Origin: Methylobacterium planeticum
Lineage (GTDB): Bacteria > Pseudomonadota > Alphaproteobacteria > Rhizobiales > Beijerinckiaceae
Length of the DNA: 64,000 bases
Reading direction: 5' to 3'
Assembly (NCBI RefSeq): GCF_008806345.1
Contig: NZ_VZZJ01000025.1
Coordinates: forward strand, 1-64,000
Below are positions 47,187-58,200 of the stretch, in pieces (position 1 is the stretch's first letter; every line of letters starts with the position of its first letter). The notes below the pieces were generated by a model. It was not told the origin of the DNA, did not search any database, and saw only the letters and a program-made list of their open reading frames with translations. The position numbers and the translations under genes were made by a program.

Positions 47187-49661
47187 ATGGCCCCTCTCGA
47201 TCCGGAACATCCGCAGGCCGGCAGCGGAGATCGGCGCTCCACCCCCGCGCGCGATCCGGATCCGCGGGAGGCGGCCCGGGAGGCGGCTGCGGCGGCGCGC
47301 GTCCTTACGCGCCAGCTCGGTCGGCTCGCGCTCGGTGCAGCGCGGGGAGCCGGCCGGCGCGCCCGCCAGGCCGGGCAGGGCTCGGCTCCCCTCTTCCGGG
47401 GCTTCGCCGAGCGGCTGCGCCGGCCCAGTCCGGATCCGGCACCGGCCACCAGGGCGCCGGGGAGCGATCTGGTGCCCCCGCGGCGGCAATCCGGATGGGG
47501 TGGGCGCCTGCGGAGCCGGCCCATCATGGCCCTCGCCCTCGCGGTGGTGGCGCTGCCGCCGATCCTGCTCGCGGGCCTTGTGATCTCGAGCTTCCTGACC
47601 CTGCCGCCCCTCGGCGGAGCCGCGGTCGATCCCGGACAGCGCGCCCTCACGGTCGAGGCCGATGACGGGCGCGTCTTCGCGACCCGGGGCGCCTTCCGGG
47701 GGCAGCCCCTGACGGCGGCCGACCTCCCGCCTCACCTCGCGCAGGCGATCATCGCCATCGAGGACAGGCGCTTCTACAGCCATTGGGGCGTCGATCTGCG
47801 GGGCCTCCTGCGCGCGGCTTGGCGCAATGCGGTCGGCGGCGGCGTGCGCGAGGGCGGATCGACCATCACGCAGCAATATGTCCGTCTCACCTCGCTGACG
47901 CAGGAGAAGACGCTCCGCCGCAAGATCCAGGAGGCCCTCCTGGCGCTGCGGGTCGAGAGTGAGATGTCGAAGGACGCGATCCTGCTCGGCTACCTGAACA
48001 CCGCGTATTTCGGGGCCGGCGCCTACGGCGTCGACGCGGCGGCGCGGCGCTATTTCGGCAAGGGCGCCAAGGCCCTGACCCTGCCGGAGGCGGCGATGCT
48101 CGCGGGGCTCGTGCGGGCGCCCTCGCAGCTCGCCCCGACGCGCAATTTCGGAGGCGCCAAGGAGCGGGCCGACGTGGTTCTGCAGACGATGGTCGAGACC
48201 GGCGCCATCACGCCGGATGCGGCCGACAAGGCGCGCGCGCAGACCATCACGCTTCGCACCCCGCCCGAGACGCCGCCGGGGACCAACTATTTCCTCGACA
48301 TGGTGGCCGGTGACGCCAAGCGCCTCTCGGATGCCAGCGGCGACCTCACCGTCCGCACCACGCTGAACCTCGACCTGCAGAGCCTCGCCGAGGGCGTCGT
48401 CGCCCGGCGGCTCGATGCCGAGGGTGCAAAGAAGAAGGCCGGTCAGGCCGCTCTCGTGGCCCTGTCGAAGGACGGCGCCATCCTGGCGATGGTCGGCGGC
48501 CGCGACTACGAGGACAGCCAGTTCAACCGTGCGACCCAGGCCAAGCGCCAGGCCGGCTCGCTCTTCAAGCTGTTCGTCTACCTCAGCGCCTACGAGAAGG
48601 GCTACACGCCGGAGAGTGTCCTGGTCGACCGGCCGATCCAGATCGGCGATTGGGAGCCGCAGAACGCGAACAACCGCTTCCGCGGTGCGGTGCCCCTGCG
48701 GACGGCCTTCGCACTCTCGATCAACACCATCGCGGCCCAGATCGCAGATGAAGTGGGCGTGCCCGCCGTGATCGAGACGGCGCGCCGCCTCGGCGTACAA
48801 TCCGAGCTGCCGAATGTGCCGAGCCTCGCGCTTGGTTCGGCCGAGATCACCCTTCTGGAAATGACGCGCGCCTACGCGGGGGTGCTCGCCGACCGGATCC
48901 CGGTCGAGACCTTCGGCATTCACGCGATCCGCGGTGGTGTGCCGGCCCCGCTCTACGTGCACGCAGATCCGAAGAGCAGCGCCGTGCTCCCCGGCGACAG
49001 CCGGACCATGATGCTCGATTCCCTGCAGGCCGTGGTCGAGAGCGGCACGGGAAAGGCCGCGCGGGTCGCCAACATCCCGGTCGGCGGCAAGACCGGCACG
49101 ACCCAGGATTACCGCGATGCCTGGTTCGTCGGCCTGACGCCCGACCTCGTCGTGGGCGTCTGGGTCGGCAATGACGACAACAGCGCGATGAACCGGGTCA
49201 GCGGGGGCGATCTTCCGGCGACGATCTTCCGGGACTTCGTGCAGCGCGCCAGCGTCCAGATGGCCAAGGGGCGCGCCAAGCGCCCCTCCGCCGCCCGCGC
49301 GGAGCCGGCTCCGGCCAAGGAGCCTGCCGTCACCGCCGGTCCGGAGCTGCGCGGGGTGCCGGAGGTCATCGATACCGGGACCCTCGCCTTCCGAGGCCGC
49401 GTCGTGCGGCTCCTCGGTGTCGAGGGCGAGGGCGGCACGCTGGCGCGTCAGCTCGCCCGCTATCTCCGGCGCCGGGAGGTCGCCTGCGCGCAGGGCCCGG
49501 AGGCGCAGGGCCTGCGCTGCCGGATCGACGGAGACGACCTCGCTTCGCTCATCCTCGCGGCGGGCGGAGCGCGGGCGTCGGGCGACGCCCCGCCGGACCT
49601 TCTGGCGGCGGAGGAGCAGGCCCGCTCCGAGCGCGCCGGGCTCTGGCGCCGGGAGCGCTGA
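47187..49661 (+). CDS. Class A penicillin-binding protein with nuclease-like C-terminal domain
   Basis: Bifunctional peptidoglycan synthase, 824 residues. A long basic cytoplasmic region (about 1-110) and one membrane helix (MALALAVVALPPILLAGLVI) come first. The GT51 domain has EDRRFYSHWGVD and GGSTITQQYVR; the transpeptidase has the SLFK, SIN and KTGTT motifs. After about residue 725 an added domain (GTLAFRGRVVRLLGV, ARYLRRREVACAQ, IDGDDLASLILAAGGA, AEEQARSERAGLW) resembles the staphylococcal-nuclease fold without its catalytic Arg/Glu set. Confidence 0.88.
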   Translation: MAPLDPEHPQAGSGDRRSTPARDPDPREAAREAAAAARVLTRQLGRLALGAARGAGRRARQAGQGSAPLFRGFAERLRRPSPDPAPATRAPGSDLVPPRRQSGWGGRLRSRPIMALALAVVALPPILLAGLVISSFLTLPPLGGAAVDPGQRALTVEADDGRVFATRGAFRGQPLTAADLPPHLAQAIIAIEDRRFYSHWGVDLRGLLRAAWRNAVGGGVREGGSTITQQYVRLTSLTQEKTLRRKIQEALLALRVESEMSKDAILLGYLNTAYFGAGAYGVDAAARRYFGKGAKALTLPEAAMLAGLVRAPSQLAPTRNFGGAKERADVVLQTMVETGAITPDAADKARAQTITLRTPPETPPGTNYFLDMVAGDAKRLSDASGDLTVRTTLNLDLQSLAEGVVARRLDAEGAKKKAGQAALVALSKDGAILAMVGGRDYEDSQFNRATQAKRQAGSLFKLFVYLSAYEKGYTPESVLVDRPIQIGDWEPQNANNRFRGAVPLRTAFALSINTIAAQIADEVGVPAVIETARRLGVQSELPNVPSLALGSAEITLLEMTRAYAGVLADRIPVETFGIHAIRGGVPAPLYVHADPKSSAVLPGDSRTMMLDSLQAVVESGTGKAARVANIPVGGKTGTTQDYRDAWFVGLTPDLVVGVWVGNDDNSAMNRVSGGDLPATIFRDFVQRASVQMAKGRAKRPSAARAEPAPAKEPAVTAGPELRGVPEVIDTGTLAFRGRVVRLLGVEGEGGTLARQLARYLRRREVACAQGPEAQGLRCRIDGDDLASLILAAGGARASGDAPPDLLAAEEQARSERAGLWRRER

Positions 49662-51353
49662 TCAGGCCGCCCGCACGCTGTCGAGGAACCGCCGCACTTC
49701 GGCGCCGAGATGCGTCGACTGGGACGAGAGGTCCGAGGCCGATGTGAGGAGGTGGCCGGCCGTTCCTCCCGTCTCGTCCGCGGCTCCGGCGACGCTCGCG
49801 ATGCTGCGCGTGACCTCGCCGGTGCCGGACGCGGCGTGGCCGACATTGCGCACGATCTCCCGCGTCGCCGAGCCCTGCTGCTCGACGGACACCGCGATCG
49901 CGGCCGTGACGGTGCGCATCTCGCTCACCCGGCCGGTGATGCTCTCGATCGCCATGACGGCTTGGCTCGTCGAATTCTGGATGTCGGCGATCTGGCGCGA
50001 GATCTCGTCCGTGGCCCGCGCCGTCTGGCTCGCGAGTTCCTTCACTTCCGCGGCGACCACCGCGAAACCCCGCCCCGCATCGCCCGCCCGGGCCGCCTCG
50101 ATCGTGGCGTTGAGGGCGAGGAGGTTCGTCTGGCCGGCGATGCTCGAGATCAGGCTGACGACGTCGCCGATCTTGGTCGCGCCTGCGCTGAGCGCCTGAA
50201 CCAGCGCCGCGGTCTGTCCGGCCTCCTGGACCGCCGCCGAGGCGAGCGTCGCGGAGCCCTGGACCTGCCGACCGATCTCGTCGACCGAGCTGCCGAGCTC
50301 CTCGGCGGCCGACGCGACCATCGTGACGTTCGCCGCCGCCTCTTCCGCCGCCGCCGCCACCGTGACCGCCTGCTCGGCCGTGCGGCCCGCATTGGCATTC
50401 AGGCCCTGGGCGGTGTCCTGCAGGCCGGTCGCCGCCAGGGAGACGGCGTGAACGATGCCGCCGACCGCGTCCTCGAAGCCGTCCGCGAGTTCGCGCATCG
50501 CCGCCTTGCGCTGGGCTTCGACGCCGGCGCGCGCCAGGGCGGCCTCCTCCTCGAGGGAGCTTGCGCGGATCAGGCTTTCCTTGAAGACCTGCACCGCCGC
50601 CGCCATCTCGCCGACCTCGTCCCGGCGGCCGACGCTCGTCACGGTGACCGAGAGATCGTGGGCGGCCAGGCGCCCCATCACCGCGTTGAGCCGCCGGATC
50701 GGACGGCTGATCCCGAGATGCAGCAGAAGGAGCGACAGGCCGGCGGCGAGCAGCATGGTCGCGAGGCCGGCACCATTGGCGAGGCGCGAGAAGTCGGCGG
50801 CTTCCTTCGCAGCCTCATCCCGCGAGCGCAGCAGAGCCCTCTCCGCATCGGCGGTCTGATCGGCGATCCGGCGCAGCGCATCCATCGCGGCCTTGCCCGC
50901 TCCGGAGGCTTCGAGGGCACGCGCCGCCTCGCGGGTCGAGGTCTCGCGCATGAGCGCGATCTCGCGCTCGACCACGTCCGTGCGCCAGGACCGCACCTGC
51001 GCGTCGAGATCGGCGAGGTGCTTCTGCTGAACCGGATTGTCGGCGGTGAGGCGCAGCGCCGTCGCGTGTGCTTCCGCGTAGGTGGCGGCCCCGAGCCGGT
51101 AGGGCTCGAGGAAGGCGTCGTTGCCCGAGATCAGATATCCGCGAAGACCCGTCTCCTGGTTCACCATCGCGCCGACGATGTCGTTCAAGCGTTGGAGCAC
51201 CACGTGCGTGTGCGCCGTCCAGCGTCCCGTTTCCTCGATCTTCGAGAGGTTCGACAGCGAGACCAGCGACGTCGCGAGCCCCACGCCGATCAGGAACACC
51301 AGGGTTGCGCCGATCTTCACGGCAATCTTCAGATTGGCGATGTGGGACAGCAT
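49662..51353 (-). CDS. Methyl-accepting chemotaxis protein with CHASE3-like sensor
   Basis: A 563-residue chemoreceptor. Membrane helix about 9-30, then a helical CHASE3-type periplasmic domain ([22 protein letters not shown]), a second helix ([19 protein letters not shown]), HAMP, and the signalling domain with tip [25 protein letters not shown] 51353 ([15 protein letters not shown]) puts the basic/hydrophobic N-terminus at the start; an in-frame ATG at 51434 is possible. Neither has a good ribosome site. Confidence 0.85.
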   Translation of the reverse strand: MLSHIANLKIAVKIGATLVFLIGVGLATSLVSLSNLSKIEETGRWTAHTHVVLQRLNDIVGAMVNQETGLRGYLISGNDAFLEPYRLGAATYAEAHATALRLTADNPVQQKHLADLDAQVRSWRTDVVEREIALMRETSTREAARALEASGAGKAAMDALRRIADQTADAERALLRSRDEAAKEAADFSRLANGAGLATMLLAAGLSLLLLHLGISRPIRRLNAVMGRLAAHDLSVTVTSVGRRDEVGEMAAAVQVFKESLIRASSLEEEAALARAGVEAQRKAAMRELADGFEDAVGGIVHAVSLAATGLQDTAQGLNANAGRTAEQAVTVAAAAEEAAANVTMVASAAEELGSSVDEIGRQVQGSATLASAAVQEAGQTAALVQALSAGATKIGDVVSLISSIAGQTNLLALNATIEAARAGDAGRGFAVVAAEVKELASQTARATDEISRQIADIQNSTSQAVMAIESITGRVSEMRTVTAAIAVSVEQQGSATREIVRNVGHAASGTGEVTRSIASVAGAADETGGTAGHLLTSASDLSSQSTHLGAEVRRFLDSVRAA

Positions 51354-51481
51354 GATGAGGACGGACCGGATTGGCGCTGAGGCCTGCGGATCGGTCGCCG
51401 GCCCAGGGCAATTGCATCCCTCAAGCTTTGACATGAAATAGACTAAGCAAACGTGAATAGGAAAAATCGCGAAAGTCTGGA

Positions 51482-51519
51482 CAATAACCGCTCTTTTCGA
51501 CCAAGAAGAGCGATTATTG
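51482..51519 (-). terminator. Stem-loop downstream of amn
   Basis: Two 14-base arms with one mismatch (51482-51495 and 51506-51519) around a 10-base loop, 42 bp after the amn stop on the minus strand. AT-rich compared with its surroundings. Fits a transcription terminator between amn and the chemoreceptor. Confidence 0.55.
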
Positions 51520-51560
51520 GCCTTCCGCCGAAGTATTGTCGCGCGGACTGCCCGCCGCGA

Positions 51561-53054
51561 TCACCGGAAGGGCGGCTCGTCGAAGCTCCGAAGCTTGCGC
51601 GAATGCAGCCCGTGCCGGTCGGCGCGCAGGATGTCGAGGGCGGCGAGCCCGATCAGAAGGTGTTCGGCGACCGCCCGCTCGTAGAAGGCGTTGGCGGCGC
51701 CCGGCAGCTTGATCTCCCCGTGAAGCGGCTTGTCGGAGACGCAGAGCAGCGTGCCGTAGGGGACGCGCAACCGGTAGCCCTGCGCGGCGATCGTGCCGCT
51801 CTCCATGTCGACGCCGATGGCGCGCGACAGGTTGATGCGCCGCCGTTCCTGCGAGAAGCGCAGCTCCCAGTTCCGGTCGTCGTAGGTCACGACGGTGCCG
51901 GTGCGCAGGCGCTGCTTCAGGGCCTCGCTCTGCTCGCCGGTGACCTGCGCGGCGGCGGCCTGGAGCGCGAGCTGAACCTCGGCGAGGGCCGGGACCGGGA
52001 CGTCGGGCGGAACCAGCTCGTCGAGGATGCGGTCGCGGCGCAGGTAGCCGTGGGCGAGGACGTAGTCGCCGATCGTCTGCGACTGACGCAGCCCGCCGCA
52101 ATGGCCGACCATCAGCCAGCAATGCGGGCGCAGCACCGCCAGGTGATCGGTGATCGTCTTCGCGTTCGAGGGGCCGACGCCGATATTGACCAGGGTCGTG
52201 CCCTGCATCGACCCGTCCGGCCCGCGGGCGACGAGGTGGTAGGCCGGCATCTGGAAGCGGTGCCAGTCCGAGCGCGCGATCACGGCCGCCGGGTCGGCGC
52301 TCGCCGCCTCCTCCCGGGTGATGACGATCCCGCCGGGCAGGATCATCCGCTCGAAGCCCTCGACGCCGGAGGCGAGGCGCTCGAGGCCGTGGCGCACGAA
52401 CCGGTCGACGTAGCGGTGATAGTTGGTGAGCAGGATCCAGGGCTGGACGTGGCGCCAGTCGGAGCCCGTGTAGTGGACGAGGCGGCGCAGGGAGTAGTCG
52501 ACCCGGATCGCGTCGAACAGCGCCAGGGGGCGCGGCTCGTCCGCGTGCTGCCGCCAGAGCCCGTCCGCGATCTCGTCGCCGACGACGGAGAGCAGCGGCA
52601 CGGGGAACCAGGTGGCGAGCTCGGCCGTCGAGACCCGACCCGCGCTGAGATCGATGCCCGGCTCCAGCACGTACGGATAGGGAATTTCCTGAGCGCTGAG
52701 ACCGACTTCGAGGCCGACCCCGTAATCGCGCACGAGGGAGCGGAGCTGGTCGAGCAGGTAATCGCGGAAATAGTCGGGCTGCGTCACCGTGGTGGCGTAG
52801 GTGCCGCCGACCTGAAGCTTGGCGGTCGCCCGGCTGATGCGCGGCACCGGCCCGACCGGCCGGTAGGTGACGCGCAGCTCGGGATAGCGGAACTGGAGCC
52901 GCTCGGCGGCATCCGGGGGCGGGCCGCCGGCGAGGACGCGGATGAGGGCGGCCTGGAGCGCATGGGTCGCGCCCGCGTGCAGCGCGGCGAGGCGGTCGAT
53001 CGCCACGGCGGGGTCGGCCAGGGTTTCCATCGGCCGCAATTCGGTCTCGATCAC
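51561..53054 (-). CDS. amn: AMP nucleosidase
   Basis: Hydrolyses AMP to adenine and ribose-5-phosphate. The 497 residues have an N-terminal regulatory domain and a C-terminal phosphorylase-fold catalytic domain with TTLVNIGVGPSNAKTITDHLA, MVGHCGGLRQSQ, DMESGTIAAQGYR and VSDKPLHGEIKLPG, all typical of Amn. GTG 53054 is used; ATG 53030 is an alternative eight residues in. Confidence 0.93.
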   Translation of the reverse strand: MIETELRPMETLADPAVAIDRLAALHAGATHALQAALIRVLAGGPPPDAAERLQFRYPELRVTYRPVGPVPRISRATAKLQVGGTYATTVTQPDYFRDYLLDQLRSLVRDYGVGLEVGLSAQEIPYPYVLEPGIDLSAGRVSTAELATWFPVPLLSVVGDEIADGLWRQHADEPRPLALFDAIRVDYSLRRLVHYTGSDWRHVQPWILLTNYHRYVDRFVRHGLERLASGVEGFERMILPGGIVITREEAASADPAAVIARSDWHRFQMPAYHLVARGPDGSMQGTTLVNIGVGPSNAKTITDHLAVLRPHCWLMVGHCGGLRQSQTIGDYVLAHGYLRRDRILDELVPPDVPVPALAEVQLALQAAAAQVTGEQSEALKQRLRTGTVVTYDDRNWELRFSQERRRINLSRAIGVDMESGTIAAQGYRLRVPYGTLLCVSDKPLHGEIKLPGAANAFYERAVAEHLLIGLAALDILRADRHGLHSRKLRSFDEPPFR

Positions 53055-53224
53055 GCCGCCGCCTCCGCTGCTCGTCCGGTTGCCCTGGCTCTACACCGGC
53101 TGCCCGCCGGGCGCGACCGGGCCGCGGGGCGGGACGGGGTTGCGGCGGGGCCGAACTTCGCCGAAACGCTGCGCTCCGGCCGGGCGAGGCCGGGCGGCGT
53201 CCCGCCGAAAGCATGGAACATGTC

Positions 53225-53743
53225 ATGAACGATTCCGCAGGTCGGCGACCCGGCGAGGAGGCCGTGGCGCTGCCGCAGGGCTTCGATGCCGGCCTCTACT
53301 TCATCGGCCGCGTCCGCACCCCCTGGTTGCAGCGATCGGACTGCCCGAAGAACGGGCTCCAGACCGACGCGATCTGCACCGTCGCGGTCGATCCCCGCTT
53401 CGCGGCCGGCCTCCAGAACGTCGAGGGGGCGACCCACCTGATCCTGCTCTACTGGATGGACCGGGCCGACCGCGACCTCGTGCGCCAGCGGCCCCGGCAC
53501 GCGGAGGGCAGCCGCGGGACGTTCTCGCTGCGCTCCCCCGCCCGCCCGAACCCGATCGCCCTGTCGGTGGTCGAGCTCCTGGGGCGGGAGGGCGCGACCC
53601 TGCGGGTGCGCGGCCTCGACTGCCTCGACGGGACGCCGCTCCTCGACATCAAGCCCTATTACGCCACGACCGATTCGCGTCCCGAGGCGCGGGTCGACCG
53701 GGCGGGCGGCGCGCGGGACGACGGCGGGGACGCGGCCTCGTGA
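53225..53743 (+). CDS. trmO: tRNA (N6-threonylcarbamoyladenosine37-N6)-methyltransferase TrmO
   Basis: SAM-dependent methyltransferase of the TsaA/YaeB beta-barrel fold that methylates t6A37 in some tRNAs. The 172 residues show IGRVRTPW, CPKNG, VEGATHLILLYWMD, the diagnostic SLRSPARPNPIALSVVELL and LDIKPYY. ATG 53225 is chosen over the one at 53213. Its stop overlaps the next gene as GTGA. Confidence 0.9.
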   Translation: MNDSAGRRPGEEAVALPQGFDAGLYFIGRVRTPWLQRSDCPKNGLQTDAICTVAVDPRFAAGLQNVEGATHLILLYWMDRADRDLVRQRPRHAEGSRGTFSLRSPARPNPIALSVVELLGREGATLRVRGLDCLDGTPLLDIKPYYATTDSRPEARVDRAGGARDDGGDAAS

Positions 53744-54468
53744 GGCGGTCGCCTCGCGCCGGCCGCGCGGCGATCCTGGCGCTCGCCGCGCTCGCCGCGC
53801 TCCTGGCCGGCGCGGCGGGGTTCGGGCTCGGCTGGGGGCTGCACAAGCCGGTGCTCAGCGCCCGGGCCTATGCCCAGAACCGGCTCATCGCGGTGCAGGT
53901 CCATCTCGACGAGGCGCCGCCGGACTACGTCTTCCTCGCGGGCGATTCGCAGGCGGAGCTGCAGCCTCCGGCCCAGCGGCCCTGCGGGCTCGAACTGGTC
54001 AATGGCGGGGTCAGTGGGTCGAGCGCGGCGGTCTATGCCGACCTCGTCGAGACGCTGAGCTTCCGGGGCCGGCCCCGCGCGGTGATGCTGACCATCGGCA
54101 CCAACGACCTGATGCGCAAGAACAGCCCCCTCGATCCGAAGGCGGCGGCCCAGTTCGAGGCCGCGGCCACCCGCATCGTGCGGCGGCTCATGCAGGTCAC
54201 CGACACCCTCGTGGTGACGGCGCTGCCGCCGGTCGGGCGCGACCTCGAGCGCGTCCTCGAACCCGGCGCGGTCGGCGCCTATTCGGAGCGGCTGCGGGCC
54301 CTGTGCGAGCGCCTCGGCTGTCGCTTCGCCGATCCCTTCGCGGCGCTGCGCGACGGCGGCTCGGGCCTCGCCACCCCCGGCGCGCTGCGCGACGGCCTGC
54401 ACCTCGCGGCCTACCGGCCGGCCCTCCTCGCCCTCGCCCCGGCCCTGTGCCGCACGGCACCGCACTGA
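53740..54468 (+). CDS. SGNH/GDSL-type hydrolase, membrane-anchored or secreted
   Basis: A 242-residue protein. The N-terminal hydrophobic segment (AAILALAALAALLAGAAGFGLGW) is followed by an SGNH hydrolase: block I FLAGDSQAEL (Ser), Gly in NGGVSGSS, GTNDLM (Asn) and block V DGLHLA (Asp-x2-His). Probably acts on an ester in the envelope. GTG 53740 overlaps the trmO stop, indicating coupled translation. Confidence 0.85.
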   Translation: MRRSPRAGRAAILALAALAALLAGAAGFGLGWGLHKPVLSARAYAQNRLIAVQVHLDEAPPDYVFLAGDSQAELQPPAQRPCGLELVNGGVSGSSAAVYADLVETLSFRGRPRAVMLTIGTNDLMRKNSPLDPKAAAQFEAAATRIVRRLMQVTDTLVVTALPPVGRDLERVLEPGAVGAYSERLRALCERLGCRFADPFAALRDGGSGLATPGALRDGLHLAAYRPALLALAPALCRTAPH

Positions 54469-54614
54469 CCATCCTGCGCAGATATCGCGTATGTGGCCCG
54501 CATGCCGCTGCACACTGAACAAAATGTGCCCTAATATGTTGGCTCTGAGCAGGATTCGGCAAAGCGTCTGCCCGATCTGTCCGCGGCCGGGCCTGGAAAT
54601 CGAGAGTGTCACCG

Positions 54615-55211
54615 ATGGGGCGAGCGACGAAGTCGACGGAGGTCCGCGCGCCGGCGCCGGTCCTGACCGACGTGATCGATCCCCAGGTCTACGTGCCGGC
54701 GCTCCTGACGACCCTGTCGAACAGCCTCACGCGCAACGCCTCGACCTTCTACCGGCGGCATTTCGGCGTCGGCATCACCGATTGGCGGATCATGTACCGC
54801 CTCTCCTCGGAGCCCTGGGTCACGGCCCACCACATCTGCAACGCCGCCCAGCTCGACAAGGGCGTGGTCAGCCGCAGCCTGGCCTGGATGGAGACGCGCG
54901 GCCTGGTGCTGGTGCGCGGCGACGAGACCGATGCGCGCCGCCGCCTCGTCGCCCTCTCGCCCGCCGGGCTCGACCTGCACGGCCGCATCACGAAGGTCGC
55001 GCTGGAGCGCGAGCGCAACTTCCTGGCCCCCCTGAGCGAGGAGGAGCGGGCCGCGACCGTCCGGCTCCTGACGAAGCTGATCGGCAACCTGCGGGCCTTC
55101 TCGAAGCCCGTCGCGATCCCGCCGGCGGCCCCGGCCCCGGCCAAGGCGGCCGCCGAGATCTCGCCCGCGCCGGAGCGGGTCAGCGCGCGCGCGCGCGCGG
55201 CGGTGCCTTGA
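54615..55211 (+). CDS. MarR-family transcriptional regulator
   Basis: A 198-residue winged-helix regulator (YRRHFGVGITDWRIMYRL, AAQLDKGVVSRSLAWMETRGLV, DARRRLVALSPAGL). The C-terminal 35 residues are Ala/Pro-rich and end inside a GC dinucleotide tract. GTG 54606 is a possible earlier start. It is convergent with the RND permease gene and the two 3' ends overlap by 32 bp. The target is not known. Confidence 0.85.
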   Translation: MGRATKSTEVRAPAPVLTDVIDPQVYVPALLTTLSNSLTRNASTFYRRHFGVGITDWRIMYRLSSEPWVTAHHICNAAQLDKGVVSRSLAWMETRGLVLVRGDETDARRRLVALSPAGLDLHGRITKVALERERNFLAPLSEEERAATVRLLTKLIGNLRAFSKPVAIPPAAPAPAKAAAEISPAPERVSARARAAVP

Positions 55212-58200
55212 TCCGGTACCAGCCGACGTAGAGGGCCGGCAGGAACAGCAGGGTCAGGAAGGTGGCGGCGATGATGCCGCCGATCATCGCGTAGGCCATC
55301 GGCCCCCAGAACACCTCGCGGGCGATCGGGATCATGCCGAGGCTCGCCGCCGCCGCGGTCAGCAGGATCGGCCGCATCCGGTGGCGCGTCGCCTCCACGA
55401 CGGCGTCCCAGGGCCCGAGCCCCTCCGCCTCGCATTCCTCGATCTGGCTCACCAGGATCACGGCGTTGCGGATGATGATGCCGACCAGCGCCAGGATGCC
55501 GAGGATCGCCACGAAACCCATCGGCTTGTCGGGGATGAGCAGCGCCGGCACCACGCCGATCAGCCCCAGCGGCGCCACGGAGAAGACCAGGAACAGCTTC
55601 TGCACGCTCTGGAGCTGGATCATCAGGAACACCGCCATGGTGAGCAGCATCACGGGCACTACCGCGGCGATCGGGCCCTGGCCCTTGGCGGCTTCCTCGA
55701 CGGCGCCGCCCGTCGCCAGGGCGTAGCCCTCGGGCAGCGCCGTCACGAAGGCGTCGATCCGGGGCTTCAGGGCCGCCACCACCGTGGGGGGCTGGGTCTC
55801 GTCGATGATCGCGCCCCGCACGGTCAGCGTCGCCACCCGGTCGCGGCGCCAGACGATCGGCTGCTCGAGGTCGTAGTCGATCTTGGCGAAGGCCAGGAGC
55901 GGCACCACGCTGCCGTTGGCGAGGGTCACCTGCAGGCTCTGCAGGGTGTCGAGCGAGGTCCGCTCCACGGTGCGGGCGCGGCCCACCACGTTGACGAGGT
56001 AGATCGAGTCGCGGACCTGCGTGATGGCGCTGCCGCCCACGACCCCGTTGAGGATCGAGGCGATGTCCTGGCTCGTCACCCCGAGCTGCCGGGCCTTGTC
56101 CTGCAGGATCTTGACCCGCAGAACCTTGCCGGGCTCGTTCCAGTCGAGGGTCGGCACGCCCACATGCGGGTCGGAGGCCACGATGTCGGCGAGCGCCAGG
56201 GCCTGCTCGCGCACCACCTGCATGTCGGGCCCGCTGAGGCGGTACTGGATCGGGCGCCCGACCGGGGGGCCGAGCGAGAGCGGGTTCACGAACACGTCCG
56301 TGCCGACGAAGTCGCGCTTGCCGCGCTCGGCGAGGCGCGCCATCACCCGGTCGCGGGCCTCGAGGGACTTCGTCACCACGACGACCTGGCCGAAGAAGGC
56401 GTTGGCGAGCTGCTGGTCGAGGGGCAGGTAGAAGCGCACCGCGCCCTGCCCGACATAGGAGGACCAGCGCTCGATATCGGGATCGCCCTTCAGGCCCGCC
56501 TCGAACCGGTCCATCTGGGCCCGGGTCTCCGTGATGGTGGCGTTCTGGGGCAGGGTGAAGTCGACCAGCACCTCGTTCCGGTCCGAGGACGGGAAGAACT
56601 GCTGCTGCACGTGGGTCATGCCGAAGATCGAGGCGCCCATCAGGGCGACGCAGATCAGCACCGTGCTCCAGCGGAACCGCATGGCGAGCTTGAGCACCGC
56701 CAGGAAGGCCCGGCCGAGGCGGCCCGGCTCGTGGCTGTGCGTCTTCATGGATTTCGGCAGCAGCGTCACCCCGATCAGCGGCGCGAACAGCACCGCCACC
56801 ACCCAGGAGACGAGGAGCGAGGCGGCGATCACCACGAAGAGCGAGTAGGTGTACTCGCCCGCCGACGAGCCGTTGAAGCCGATCGGCAGGAAGCCCGCCA
56901 CGGTCACGAGGGTGCCGGTCAGCATCGGGAAGGCGGTCGAGGTGTAGGCGAAGGTCGCGGCCTTCCTGAGGTTCTCGCCGAGCTCGAGGCGCGCCACCAT
57001 CATCTCGACGGTGATCATCGCGTCGTCGACGAGGAGGCCCAGCGCGATGATCAGGGCGCCCAGCGAGATGCGCTGCAGCGTCACCCCCATGATCTGCATG
57101 ACCACGAAGACGATCGCCAGGACGAGGGGGATCGAGATCGAGACCACGAGGCCGGCGCGCCATCCCAGGCTGATGAAGCTGACCGCGAGCACGATCACCA
57201 CCGCCTCGATCAGCGCCTGGGTGAAGCCGCCCACCGCCTCCTCGACGATCCGGGGCTGGTCCGAGATCAGGTGGATGCCGACGCCGATCGGGAGCTTGGC
57301 CTCGATCAGCCGCATCCGCGCCTTCAGGTCCTCGCCGAAATGCAGCAGGTTGGCGTTCGGCCGCATCGCGATGGCGAGGCCGATGGCGGGCTTGCCGTCG
57401 ACCCGGAACAGGGCGGCCGGCGGATCCTCGTAGCCGCGGCTGATCTCGGCGACGTCGGAGAGCCGGAAGAAGCGGTCGTTGAAGCGCAGGTTGATGTCGC
57501 GCAGGGATTCCTCGGAGCTGAACTGCCCGCTCACCCGCACCGAGACCCGCTCGGGCCCGGCCTGGACCACGCCCGAGGGGGAGATCGCGTTCTGGGCCTG
57601 CAGGGTCCGGATCAGGGCCTGCAGGTCGATGCCGAAGCCCGCGAGCTTGCGGGTCGCGAAATCGAGGTAGATCGTCTCCTTCTGGGTGCCGAGCAGCAGG
57701 GTCTTGCCGATATTGGGCACCTTCAGGACCTCGGTGCGCACGCCCTCGACGTAGTCGCGCAGCTGCCGGTGGGTCAGGCCGTCGGCGGTGAAGCCGTAGA
57801 CGTTGCCGAAGACGTCGCCGAACTCGTCGTTGAAGAACGGGCCCTGGACCCCCTGCGGGAAGGTGCCCTGGATGTCGCCGATGCGCTTGCGCACCTGGTA
57901 GAAGGCGGGCTGGATCTCGTTCGGCTTGGTGGTGTCGCGCAGCTGCACGAACACGGTGGTCTGGCCCGGGGTGGTGTAGCTGCGCACGTAGTCGAGGGCG
58001 TTGACCTGCTGCAACTCTTTCTCGATCCGGTCGGTGACCTGATCGAGGGTGTCGCCGATGGTGGCGCCCGGCCAGTTCGCCTGCACGATCATGGTCTTGA
58101 TCGCGAAGGGCGGGTCCTCCTCGCGGCCGAGTCCCCGATACGCGAGGGCGCCGGCCACGAGGCAGACGGCCATCAGGAACCACACGAAGGAGCGGTGGCC

